DNA of 64,000 nucleotides from Mauremys mutica (taxonomy: Eukaryota > Chordata > Testudines > Geoemydidae). How positions within the stretch are numbered: position 1 is the first letter of the stretch; each line of letters opens with the position of its first letter. The position numbers and the translations under genes were made by a program. Shown one piece after another: positions 1 to 10,294 of this stretch. Under the pieces are notes generated by a model. It did no database searches. It saw nothing but the letters and a program-made list of their open reading frames with translations, and was not told where the DNA came from. The stretch lies in assembly GCF_020497125.1 (NCBI RefSeq), contig NC_059077.1, positions 25,247,340-25,311,339 on the forward strand, written 5' to 3'.

Positions 1-1889
1 TAGGAGGGATGGCACAGCCTTTCACTTCAAAGTCATAGGTTTGAATATAGCCCAGGTAGGTATTGATTAGTGTTACCATTTGACAGCTGTCTAGTAGACG
101 ATTGGAAATGAATTTGTGGTCTCAGTCTTGATCCTAGTGACAAGTGTCCAAATCACAAAAATCACTGTGATGTTTGGCACTAATTTACCCCCTTCTTGGA
201 ATGTTAAGCAGTGAGGCCAAGTAATAAATGGGAATGGAGACTTAAATATACTGGTACCATTGTGCTCAGGGCTGAGGGCAGTGAATAAACAGAAGATTCC
301 TTTGTAATTAAACAGACGATTCTGGTAACCTGTGCCTTCAATATAGCACTTTTCAAAATGACAAAAGCATTGTATTAACAATACCCACCCACTGGCTTAC
401 ACCCTCCTCTCCCACAGTGAAACTAATGCTCCTTGTTGGAAAGTTCACACAGTTTGAAGGAGAGAAAAGAGGGCATGTGTACCAGAAAACAACATTTTAA
501 ACTACTAGTTTTTTTAATGTAAAAAAATAAACAAAACCATTTAAATCACATTTTAGTTCTTAGACAAAAAAGTAAAGCAAAAATTTCACTACTATATTCA
601 GCTATATTTATGAAGTGATAGGATTTTAAAATGTTGTTTCTCTTGTAAACACAAAGGGTAGACAGTTTTACTGCTTTTACCACTTTAAAATTCAGTATTT
701 TTACTTAGCTGAACAGTTTGTAGATAGTGAAAAATAAATTAAGAAATTATATACTCTCAAGACTGTCTAATTTTGTCTGCATAAACATATACCTAGCAAT
801 TATACCAAATAGGGATTCAATGGCTCTCTCATGCTTAAATTGCTGTGAATTAAAAGGGTCTGGTCAAGTGAGTAAAATGCAGATACACAGTGCTATAAAT
901 GGATGTGTAATTATATTCTCAGAGAAACCAAATGGATGACATTATAAGAAAAGTATTTGAAACCATCCAGTGTATTTCCCATTTCCTTTTATGCTAGCAG
1001 CAGTTTTCTCCAATGTGTGGATATACCACTTTAAAAGTAACAATTAGGACTTAATGTTAAATCTGCAACAAAGCTTTTATAGACTAAAGAACATCTTTTA
1101 TCGAGAAAATTTCTTTTTCATGTTAACAAGCTCAACAAAGTATCCTAAACATAAGCAAAAATTATTCTCAGAAATTATCCATGCTTTAGGAAAGAAGAGT
1201 CTATGACAGTTTAGATAAAATGTGTGTGGAAGTCATCTGTTTCTGCAGTATTATCATCACTTGAAAGAAGTGACTATTTAGGAGATACAATTACTAGTTT
1301 AAAGAGACTAGTTCTTGTAAGTCTTGATCATTAGTTTCACTGTTTGAAGGTTTCTTTAGTAAACAGGATTTTAAGCATATATTTCACAATGGTGTATGGC
1401 ATGTATTATGCAAATATATATTCGGTGAATTTCTGGCTTGATTGAAGTCAGTGGGAGTTTTGCCACTTCAGCAGGGCCAGGATTTCACCCATTGTTTTCA
1501 GGTGGGTCAGCTTACTCATGATTACAGTTAGTGTCACAGAATGGACAAGAGCAAGAATGGTGCTGAAGAAGTAAGAAAGAGGTCACTGCAGTCTTCTCCA
1601 GAATTAAAAAAATAATTACTGTAAGGTTTTTCTTTAGTGATTTCAGAGAGTTTTTTTAATTTGGCAAAATAACTTCAGGATTGTTGACAAGATTGTGGAG
1701 TAAAGACACAGAGCTAAGCAGAGAACTAGGTAGACTCAGGCAGAAGCAGTCAAAAACTGTGCTGTTGCTTTGTGTATGCGAGAAACTATATTTTCCTGAA
1801 TTTTAAATGAAACCATTATGGGAAAAAATTATTCTACTTACTTCAGAAAGTGGCAATATTTGTATTTTCTCTGGTTATTTTGTATTTAT
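1..1889. other. Intronic DNA, no gene seen
   Basis: AT-rich, with short frames only. At 1434-1490 the wording TTGAAGTCAGTGGGAGTTTT, then GGGCCAGGATTTCACCC, resembles a common sauropsid MITE. Nothing else recognised. Confidence 0.6.
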
Positions 1890-2274
1890 TAGGGCTGTCA
1901 ATTAACCACAGTTAACTCACGTGATTAAGTCAAAAAAATTAACTGCGATTAAAAAAAATTAATCGCAATTAACCGCACTGTTAAACAATAGAATACCAAT
2001 TGAAATGTATTAAATATTTTTGGATCTTTTTCTACATTTTCAAATGTATTGATTTCTGTTACAACACAAAGTACAAAGTGCTCACTTTATATTACTTTTT
2101 ATTACAAATATTTGCACTGTAAAAATGATAAAAGAAAATATTTTTATCATACAAGTAGTGCAGTCTCTATTGTGAAAGTGTAACTTACAAATGTAGATTT
2201 TTTTTTTGTTACATAACTGCGCTCAAAAACAAAACAATGTAAAACTTTAGAGCCTACAAGTCCACTCAGTTCTA

Positions 2275-2508
2275 CTTTTTGTTCAGCCAATCTCTAAGAC
2301 AGACAAGTTTGTTTACATTTACGGGAGATAATGCCACCTGCTTCTTATTTACAATGTCACCAGAAAGTGAGAACAGGCATTTGCATGGCACTTTTGTAGC
2401 TGGCATTGAAAGATATTTAGGTGCCAGATATGCTAAACATTTGTTTTCCTCTTCATGCTTCAGCCACCATTCCAGAGGACATGCTTCCATGCTGATGACG
2501 CTCATTAA
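2275..2508 (-). pseudogene. Inverted copy of the hAT dimerisation domain
   Basis: A 77-codon minus-strand frame contains KVPCKCLFSLSGDIVNKKQ and ends VNKLVCLRDWLNKK. It is the counterpart, in opposite orientation, of the plus-strand domain at 2986-3177. The two have diverged (for example CKC against CER). It forms the inner part of the left palindrome arm. Confidence 0.75.
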
Positions 2509-2532
2509 AAAAATAATGCATTAATTAAATTT

Positions 2533-3176
2533 GTGACTGGACTCCTTGGGGGAGAATTATGTGTCTCCTGCTCTGTTTTACCCGCATTCTGCCATATATT
2601 TCATGTTATAGCAGTCTCGGATGATGACCCAGCACATGTTACTCATTTTAAGAACACTTTCACTGCAGCTTTTAGGAAACGCAAAGAAGGTACCAATGTG
2701 AGATTTCTAAAGATAGCTACAGCACTTGACCCAAGGTTTAAGAATCTGAAGTGCCTTTCAAAATCGGAGAGGGACAAGATGTGGAGCATGCTTTCAGATG
2801 TCTTAAAAGAGCAACACTCTGATGCGTAAACTACAGAATCCGAATCACCAAAAAAGAAAATCAACCTTCTGCTGGTGGCATCTGACTCAGATGATGAAAA
2901 TTAACATGCAGTGGTCCGCTCTGCTTTGGATTATTATTGAGCAAAACCCGTCATCAGCATGGACGCATGTCCTCTGTAATGGTGGTTGAAGCATGAAGGG
3001 ACATATGAATCTTTAGCTCATCTGTCACGTAAATATCTTGTGACGCTGGTTACAACAGTGCCATGTGAACGCCTGTTCTCACTTTCTGGTGACGTTGTAA
3101 ATAAGAAGAGGGCAATATTATCTCCCATAAATATAAACAAACTTGTTTGTCTTAGTGATTGGCTAAACAAGAAATA
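2533..3176 (+). pseudogene. hAT transposase C-terminal half (dead)
   Basis: One frame runs from 2533 to 3176 with in-frame stops at 2827, 2902, 2938 and 2977. The first part includes TALDPRFKNLKCLSKSERD and the end has TTVPCERLFSLSGDVVNKKR. The latter is typical of the hAT-family C-terminal dimerisation domain, as in ZBED-like transposases. The N-terminal BED zinc finger and most catalytic residues are absent. hAT transposases cut and paste DNA with 8-bp target duplications. With four stops in one frame and no start region, this is debris. Confidence 0.75.
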
Positions 3177-3224
3177 GGACTGAGTGGACTTGTAGGCTTT
3201 GAAGTTTTACATCATTTTGTTTTG

Positions 3225-3354
3225 GAATTTTTTTAACCCTCCCTGCATTGCAGTGTCTGGAGCTGACAAGCTGGGAGCTGTGGCCATGAGGAGAGGCAGC
3301 AACAAACACCTCGGAACTGCAGGGATAGCCATTGCGGGTAAGGTGGGGGGAACT
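3225..3354. mobile_element. About 130-bp insertion in the right arm of the hAT element
   Basis: Comparing the two arms, the right arm has about 130 extra bases that the left arm lacks. The block is GC-richer than the arms and is flanked on both sides by a copy of TTTTGTTTT. This suggests an insertion with a short target duplication, but the run is low complexity. The family is not recognised. Confidence 0.4.
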
Positions 3355-3673
3355 GTTTTGTTTTTGAGTGGAGTTATGTAACAAAAATCTACATTTGTAA
3401 GCTGCACTTTGTATGAGGTGAATTGAAAAATACAATTTATTTTGTTTATCATTTTTACAGTGCAAATATTTGTAATAAAAAATAATGTACACTTTGATTT
3501 CAGTTACAACCCAGAATACAATATATATGAAAATGTAGAAAAACATCCAAAATATTTAATAAATTTCACTTGGTATTCTCTTGTTTAACAGGGTGATTAA
3601 AACTGCGATTAATCGCGATTAATTTTTTTGAGTTAATCACGTGAGTTAACTGCGATTAATCAATAGCCCTAAT

Positions 3674-4497
3674 TCACACACAAGTGAATTGGCCTATGGC
3701 TCTGGCCTGAGCTGGTCTGTCACAATGACATCTATTTCTTCCCTCCTTCAAGTTGACAAGCATTTCATTGATGTTGGATAGAGGATGACAATCTACAACA
3801 ATGTTGTAGTTTAGATTGCTCAAGTCCACATGTGTAGATAGCACCATTAGGCTTCCTGGTGAGAACAACAGAAGAAATCCATTCTCATGAATCAATCGGT
3901 TCAATGATATCTGCTTTGCATAGTATCAGAATTTCCTCCTTGAGTGTTTGTCTCAGTTCAGCTGGTATGTTTCACACTTTATGCTGTACAGGCATTGCAT
4001 TGTTCTTTAACTGGATCTTGTGCTTGACTTTTTTTTTTTAGGGGTGGGGGTGGAGGCAACAACTATGATATCAGTGAAAACTTCTGGAAATTCAGGGTTG
4101 ATTCCTGATTGTAGCCTATCTTCAGTTTGCAGGACAGGTTCTGTACTATTCATAGCTAATGTCTGAAGATCCCTTTGTTGATTCCATCCTAAAATAGAAA
4201 ATCCCTTTTCAGCTACATAGATTTTTCCCTTGGGCACTATGGCCCTTGTACTCAAAGACAGCTGTAAAATAGCCAGATGGGAATGGGAGATCCACCATAC
4301 ACTCTGGAGTATATGTCTGAAGGATGCAACTCAGGTCAGGAGCTGTCAAACAGCACAGTGTAGAGTTGGTTGGGAATGATAGTGTAACATCCTCATCTCA
4401 TGGCTGTTGACTCGCACTTGCTAGTGTGCAGTGGCTTGGTGATCTGTCACATTTAGAACCTCATTGGTATTCAGTTCACTATCATCCTCATCTGTGA
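3674..4497 (-). pseudogene. Ty3/gypsy pol remnant (protease-RT region)
   Basis: Read on the minus strand, degraded frames resemble the protease-to-reverse-transcriptase part of a Ty3/gypsy LTR retrotransposon. One piece has FSILGWNQQRDLQ and NPEFPEVFTD (about 4255-4060). A later piece has VDLSNLNYNIVVDCHPLSN (about 3830-3765), which fits the RT segment usually seen as CVDL-x-x-LN. Frames are broken by stops and shifts. The rest of RT, RNase H and integrase are missing: the hAT element begins at 3672 and I found no more gypsy sequence left of 1890. Together with the gag piece at 6218-6790 it forms one element split by a CR1. Confidence 0.6.
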
Positions 4498-4504
4498 GAA
4501 CTCC

Positions 4505-6232
4505 AGATAAGATTGAAGTGTCACTAGAGGAGGTTTTGGAATTAATTGATAAACTCAACATTAACAAGTCACCGGGACCAGATGGCATTCACCCAAGAGT
4601 TCTGAAAGAACTCAAATGTGAAGTTGCTGAACTATTAACTAAGGTTTGTAACCTGTCCTTTAAATCGGCTTCGGTACCCAATGACTGGAAGTTAGCTAAT
4701 GTAACGCCAATATTTAAAAAGGGCTCTAGGGGTGATCCCAGCAATTACAGACCGATAAGTCTAACGTCGGTACCGGGCAAATTAGTTGAAACAATAGTAA
4801 AGAATAAAATTGTCAGACACATAGAAAAACATAAACTCTTGAGCAATAGTCAACATGGTTTCTGTAAAGGGAAATCATGTCTTACTAATCTATTAGAGTT
4901 CTTTGAAGGGGTCAACAAACATGTGGACAAGGGGGATCCGGTGAACATAGTGTACTTAGATTTCCAGAAAGCCTTTGACAAGGTCCCTCACCAAAGGCTC
5001 TTACGTAAATTAAGCTGTCATGGGATAAAAGGGAAGGTCCTTTCATGGATTGAGAACTGGTTAAAGGACAGGGAACAAAGGGTAGGAATTAATGGTAAAT
5101 TCTCAGAATGGAGAGGGGTAACTAGTGGTGTTCCCCAAGGGTCAGTCCTAGGACCAATCCTATTCAATTTATTCATAAATGATCTGGAGAAAGGGGTAAA
5201 CAGTGAGGTGGCAAAGTTTGCAGATGATACTAAACTGCTCAAGATAGTTAAGACAAAAGCAGATTGTGAAGAACTTCAAAAAGATCTCACAAAACTAAGT
5301 GATTGGGCAACAAAATGGCAAATGAAATTTAATGTGGATAAATGTAAAGTAATGCACATTGGAAAAAATAACCCCAACTATACATACAACATGATGGGGG
5401 CTAATTTAGCTACAACGAGTCAGGAGAAAGATCTTGGAGTTATCGTGGATAGTTCTCTGAAGATGTCCACGCAGTGTGCAGAGGCGGTCAAAAAAGCAAA
5501 CAGGATGTTAGGAATCATTAAAAAGGGGATAGAGAATAAGACTGAGAATATATTATTGCCCTTATATAAATCCATGGTACGCCCACATCTCGAATACTGT
5601 GTACAGATGTGGTCTCCTCACCTCAAAAAAGATATTCTAGCACTAGAAAAGGTTCAGAAAAGAGCAACTAAAATGATTAGGGGTTTAGAGAGGGTCCCAT
5701 ATGAGGAAAGATTAAAGAGGCTAGGACTCTTCAGTTTGGAAAAGAGAAGACTAAGGGGGGACATGATAGAGGTATATAAAATCATGAGTGATGTTGAGAA
5801 AGTGGATAAGGAAAAGTTATTTACTTATTCCCATAATACAAGAACTAGGGGTCACCAAATGAAATTAATAGGCAGCAGGTTTAAAACAAATAAAAGGAAG
5901 TTCTTCTTCACGCAGCGCATAGTCAACTTGTAGAACTCCTTACCTGAGGAGGTTGTGAAGGCTAGGACTATAACAATGTTTAAAAGGGGACTGGATAAAT
6001 TCATGGTGGCTAAGTCTATAAATGGCTATTAGCCAGGATGGGTAAGAATGGTGTCCCTAGCCTCTGTTCGTCAGAGGATGGAGATGGATGGCAGGAGAGA
6101 GATCACTTGATCATTTGCCTGTTAGGTTCACTCCCTCAGGGGCACCTGGCATTGGCCACTGTCGGTAGACAGATACTGGGCTAGATGGACCTCTGGTCTG
6201 ACCCGGTATGGCCTTTCTTATGTTCTTATGTT
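4505..6232 (+). mobile_element. CR1 LINE copy A, inserted in the gypsy remnant
   Basis: A 5'-truncated CR1 non-LTR retrotransposon beginning near GATTGAAGTGTCACTAGAGG and ending in two TTCTTATG units (6215-6230), the 3' repeat expected for CR1. It separates the gypsy gag and pol pieces, so it is younger than the gypsy insertion. The endonuclease domain is absent. It is among the best preserved elements in the window. Confidence 0.9.
4512..6031 (+). pseudogene. CR1 ORF2 reverse transcriptase, one nonsense codon
   Basis: A single open frame covers the whole RT domain and most of the C-terminal region. The track-defined frame from 4464 has 489 codons, with its first residues from flanking gypsy DNA. 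Visible landmarks are NKSPGPDGIHPRVL, YLDFQKAFDKVPH (RT motif A, about residues 164-176 from 4464), GVPQGSVLGPILFNLFIND and FADDTKLL (catalytic motif C, FADD at residues 252-255). A TAG at 5931-5933 replaces the Trp seen at this place in copy B. The same frame then continues about 32 codons to the ancestral stop at 6029-6031. RT copies element RNA at the target site. With no endonuclease, this copy cannot insert itself. Confidence 0.85.
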
Positions 6233-6790
6233 ATTGACAGAGGACTTACAGATTTTAGCAGAATGTCCTTTTTTGTTGCACTTCTTGCATACTGATTTCT
6301 TGGCAGGATATCCTTGAAAGTCTGCCTTGTGACCAAGGTCACTGCATCTGTAGCATTGATAGCAATGTGGTGTATGTGAGGGTAAAGGCACCGTGGATGT
6401 AGACTTAGAAGCTTTGTGGGTTGCAGTTTGTATCAAAGTGCATTACTTCTACAGACTGGAAGACATCTGATATTATCGAAAGTGACTTAGCACAGTGGAT
6501 GGCACTTTCCACTTGTTAGGTGGTTTGCATAGTTTTTTCCAAGGTAGGGCCTTTTATCCGCGAGGAGTCATTCACGAATCTTGCAACTGGTCATCATCTT
6601 GACAATGTAATGTCTGATCATTTCATCTGCTATGCTGGCAAATTCACAGATTGCACTTAACTCATGTAATGTAGCTATGTAGGGATCGATGGGTCCGTGA
6701 GGCATTTGTACGTGGGAAAAGAACTTGAAGCATTTGGCAACAATATTTAGTAGAGGCTTAAATGATTAACCAGGGAAAATGTATCATTTT
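6218..6790 (-). pseudogene. Ty3/gypsy gag remnant with zinc knuckles
   Basis: Minus strand. The part at about 6770-6440 resembles the C-terminal gag domain of gypsy elements, with a stretch like HELSAICEFASIADEMIRH. A 72-codon frame at 6436-6218 has two zinc knuckles. The first (CYRC, then GH) has lost its last Cys, replaced by Tyr. The second, CKKCNKKGHSAKIC, keeps C-x2-C-x4-H-x4-C. Knuckles bind the genomic RNA of the element. Gag lies 5' of the pol remnant at 3674-4497 on the same strand, which is the expected order. No LTR was found. Confidence 0.65.
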
Positions 6791-7245
6791 CTTCTGAATT
6801 GTCAGTGACTCAGAAACAGTTGATGGCATTTTTGACATAGAGTGCCACTCTCCATCCCCTTTTGCCCACTCAGTCCTCCCTAAATAGGTTATAATAATCA
6901 ATTTTACCATTCCAATTGTGTGAATCATCCCACTAGGTTTCAGTAATACCAACTAGACTGAATTTATGCTCATAAATGTGCAATTCTTATTTGTTATCCA
7001 GGTTCCTACCGTTAGTGTAGAGGCAATTCAGGAATTTCTTCTTCATGTGCTTTGGTTCCTTGACTAATTTTGTTCTCAACGTCTCGATTTTGTGCTAAGT
7101 GCTCATATCTTTCTGCTTTTTACCCTCTCCTTTTGCTGTTAGTTTAACCCCTCCTCACTACTCTAGCCAGCCTCCTCAGCACCCTCCTCTGTAATTACTC
7201 AGGAATTTCCTCAGGTGGAGCACTGATAGAGACAATAGCTCTAAG
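6791..7245. other. Intronic DNA, possibly more gypsy gag
   Basis: Upstream on the minus strand of the gag remnant; part may be its N-terminal portion, but no frame is readable. The rest is unassigned. Confidence 0.4.
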
Positions 7246-7545
7246 AAGGAGAGGTTACTTATCTGTATAGTAACTGGAGTTTTTTGAGATGTTTCGCAAC
7301 TGTGGGTGTTACACTATGAGCTCTCTTTTCTCCACTGCTTCAGAGTCCTGCTAGGCTTTGAGGTTGAGAAGGAACTGGAGCGGTGGCAGGTCCACCCCTC
7401 TATATATTCCCTTTTACTGGAACCTGATGGGATGTACGGCTCTGGTGCTGGCCCATGAGCACTGCTTACAAGAATTTCTGATCATGTATAAGGCCAAAAC
7501 ATTTTGAATAACTCCAGTTTCTCTACAGGTAAGTAACCTCTCCTT
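7246..7545. mobile_element. Non-autonomous TIR element, 300 bp
   Basis: The two ends are inverted repeats of about 35 bases: AAGGAGAGGTTACTTATCTG at the left and CAGGTAAGTAACCTCTCCTT at the right, with further matching TAACTGGAGTTTT against AATAACTCCAGTTT. There is no coding potential. I associate this arrangement with a MITE family common in turtle genomes. No clear target duplication. Confidence 0.65.
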
Positions 7546-9193
7546 ATTTAGCTATCCATGTACTTATTACACAATGTAGATTGCAGTTATCTGGGTTACC
7601 AGCAGAGAGTCTCAGAGTGTCATATTTGACTGTTCAAGGACCCACATGTTTCCACTGAGAACAAAACTATAAGACTCAATTATTTGGACTCCTCTATTAG
7701 ATAAACAAAGATGGTCAGCTGACACATTACAAATTCCTTTAACCTGGGAATTATTGAGTAAATCTGAAGTATACTCATATTAACCAGCTTTAGTTCATGG
7801 CTTCTTTGCACAATTGTTAGCAATAAAGATAATTCACTGCAGTACACCTGACTACAACTATTTGTTTTCCTTGAAAACATTCCAAATGATGGTTTCATGT
7901 AAAAACCTAAGCCTTATAAGACCAAGCTGCAGTTTGTCTTTTGGGCTTAGATGAATATAGGGCATAACAAAATGAGCAAATAAATGTTTCTTTATCCTTA
8001 AATTAAAGATAAATACCATTCCATTGTTGTGCTTTGCAGATAGTTAGCATTGTAATAGCATAGAGAAACTTCTATAAACAGAGCTGACATTTTTATTAGA
8101 AATATGGTGGTTATCCTTATGTATATATTTGAATAACACTAACAAATTAACATGGATCCTTTCTGAAGGAATTGTTTGTTTGCATGTACATATCTAATCA
8201 GAATAAAATCCGACACATGCTCTCTTGCAATGTAACAAATGACTTTGTTTGCTTTTCTGTGTCTTATAACATTTAAAGTAAAGTTGTATCCAAAGGATGT
8301 AAGTTACAAATATATAACCCCTATCCAAATGGTTGATTATGTGAAGTACCAATTCTCACTTTAGAGTCTGACTGTCCTGTTTCTGCGAGTGAGGACATGT
8401 ATTCCTGGTAACTCAGTTTTAGTTTGTTTGGCCATTTTTAATCCAGACAACATTTCTAGTATTTTAACATCAATATGTACTTACAATTCAAATGTTACTC
8501 TGATGTAGCCTTTTGCATTTCTTATGTGAAAGAACACCTCCAGAAAAGGAGCTGTCTGTACTCATTAAATTCCCTAACCCTGAAAAGTGCTGAGTACCCC
8601 AGTCATCTTAAAGTTAATGGAAATTGCAGGTACACATCACCACTCAGCATGAGGCCCAGAATTAGTGTGTTAAAAGAAAAATTGGTGGTGGTGGTAATAT
8701 TCTATTAATAGAAGAATATAAACGTACCATTTCAAGACATAAAGAACTTAGTTTGTTTATATCATTCAAAAAATCAGATGATTTTTATGTTAAAATAGAG
8801 GACGAAGAGGAAATGGACCATTTTGTTTTTCCTATCTGGATATTTTCTTATCACACATGTGATGGGTATTTCTGTATGAACAAGCAAGAGAGCTGGGTGA
8901 TATTAAATTCTACAGCAGCAGGTGTTTTGTGTCCCTAGTCTTACTTCCTTTCGCCTTTTCAGAAATAGAATCACAGCCAACCTTGAAATTTAGCAGTCCT
9001 GAGCTTTGTGATTTGTTGATGCAGCCAGGACTGTGGTTACTTTACAGCTGGTTTACTATTTAAAAAAAAATCTTTTCCTAACTATTATCTCCCCCATCCT
9101 CTTAAAACCCAAGTTCATACTTATACGCTTTAAAATGTATCTTAGAGACTGATAATCACCAACCTCAAGGGAACTTCCTTAATAAAACATTTA
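7546..9193. other. Intronic DNA, nothing recognised
   Basis: AT-rich, with scattered frames under 80 codons and no domain or repeat that I recognise. Confidence 0.6.
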
Positions 9194-9290
9194 GGGCTTA
9201 ATTCTGCTTAATTACACCAGTGTAAATCTGGAATAACTCAGTTTACTTCATTGACAGCAGTGAAGTTATTTCATATTTACAGCAGTGTTA
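9194..9290. repeat. TTACACCAGTGTAAAT-type short repeat
   Basis: GGGCTTAATTCTGCTTAATT and TACACCAGTGTAAATCTG, with CTTCATTGACAGCAGTGAAG as an inner palindrome. A related piece is at 11040-11125 (GCTGGTGTAAATCAGGG, CATTGATTTCAATAGG). Confidence 0.4.
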
Positions 9291-9444
9291 TCGAGTACAA
9301 TGTGGTCCTTAGACTTGTTTTCATTCTTATATTCATCAAATGTATTATTCATAATTGTGGCTAAATGCTTTACTGGGTAATGTGTTAATGTTGGCATTTT
9401 CATTATTCTTATTTTATTTACTTCAGGCCTATAGGTATGTGCAT

Positions 9445-9545
9445 AGCACTTTATCAGTAAATTACAGGACGGTTCCTTTCCCCAAGAAGCAATCTAAATT
9501 AGGCTAAGTAGGGACCAGAAAGGGAGCATGGAAGGAAGAATTACC
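9445..9545. repeat. Short relative of the 40615 repeat
   Basis: GGTTCCTTTCCCCAAGAAGC followed by AATCTAAATTAGGC matches the opening of the repeat at 40615 in order and wording. Confidence 0.35.
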
Positions 9546-10175
9546 AATAGGCTCAATTAAATTTGCAAATATGATTTGTTGCTTCAGATATGCACAGTGT
9601 GTAATTTGCATCCTACACTAGAGGAAGGAGTAATGGAGCTTCTGATACTGTATAGCGTCTATGTAATAGTGGCTATTATTGGCATTGAGATGATGGTGAT
9701 TCTGTCTTTTTTTAAAGATTTACCCTCTCAAGCAGTGATACTGAGGCTCGTGAGCAGCAAGTGGCTCTTTAATGTGTCTCCTGTGGCTCTTTTCAGCATA
9801 TGGTATTAAAGCACTGTATGATTTAATTATAAACTGATCTAAGTTATTAACCAATAAGGATGCTTTTACTATGTTATTAACCAATTGAAATTGATAAAAT
9901 AATACTTGATTAGTCATTTTGCTGTGAGTATAATATATATATAAACTAAATATTTCCCTTGTCATACTGTTTAAATATAAATATCTAGTACTATAATAAA
10001 TGAAACAATGAATTCACACTACTGTGGCTTTTTTGGGTAATGTTGATCCTAATTTGGTTCTTGAACTACTGAGGTCTGAGTATAACTGGTCAAGTATTTG
10101 CACTGTTAGATTGTTTAATTTTTTTAACCTTTTTAGTGAAGACAGGTATATTAATCACTATTTTTTTAAAAACTC

Positions 10176-10294
10176 TAAGGGTGGGATTTTCAGAAGCACC
10201 TCAGAATATGTCTACACAGCAACTACACTGCCAGCTGCGGGTGTCTGTCTGCTGTGTAGACATAACCTAAGTGACTTCTGAAAATCTCACCTTA
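10176..10294. mobile_element. MITE with another hairpin inside it
   Basis: The outer arms are GGTGGGATTTTCAGAAG near 10180 and CTTCTGAAAATCTCACC near 10277-10292. Inside sits a second pair, ATGTCTACACAGCA (10208-10221) and TGCTGTGTAGACAT (10250-10263). The inner pair resembles the ends of the TCTACACTGCA elements at 12468 and 36213. Confidence 0.55.

Larger units (their letters stand above)
1890..3672 (+). mobile_element. hAT DNA transposon remnant with fold-back structure
   Basis: The ends are near-matching inverted repeats: TTAGGGCTGTCAATTAA at the left, and ATTAATCAATAGCCCTAA at the right. The plus-strand centre and right half hold the 3' part of a hAT transposase ending in the dimerisation domain. 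The left arm (about 1890-2508) is an inverted copy of the same 3' region as the right arm (about 2948-3672), including the domain. The element is therefore a long imperfect palindrome with a spacer of about 440 bp. No 8-bp target duplication is convincing (tatttatt against aattcaca). The central frame carries stops, so it cannot move by itself. Confidence 0.75.
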
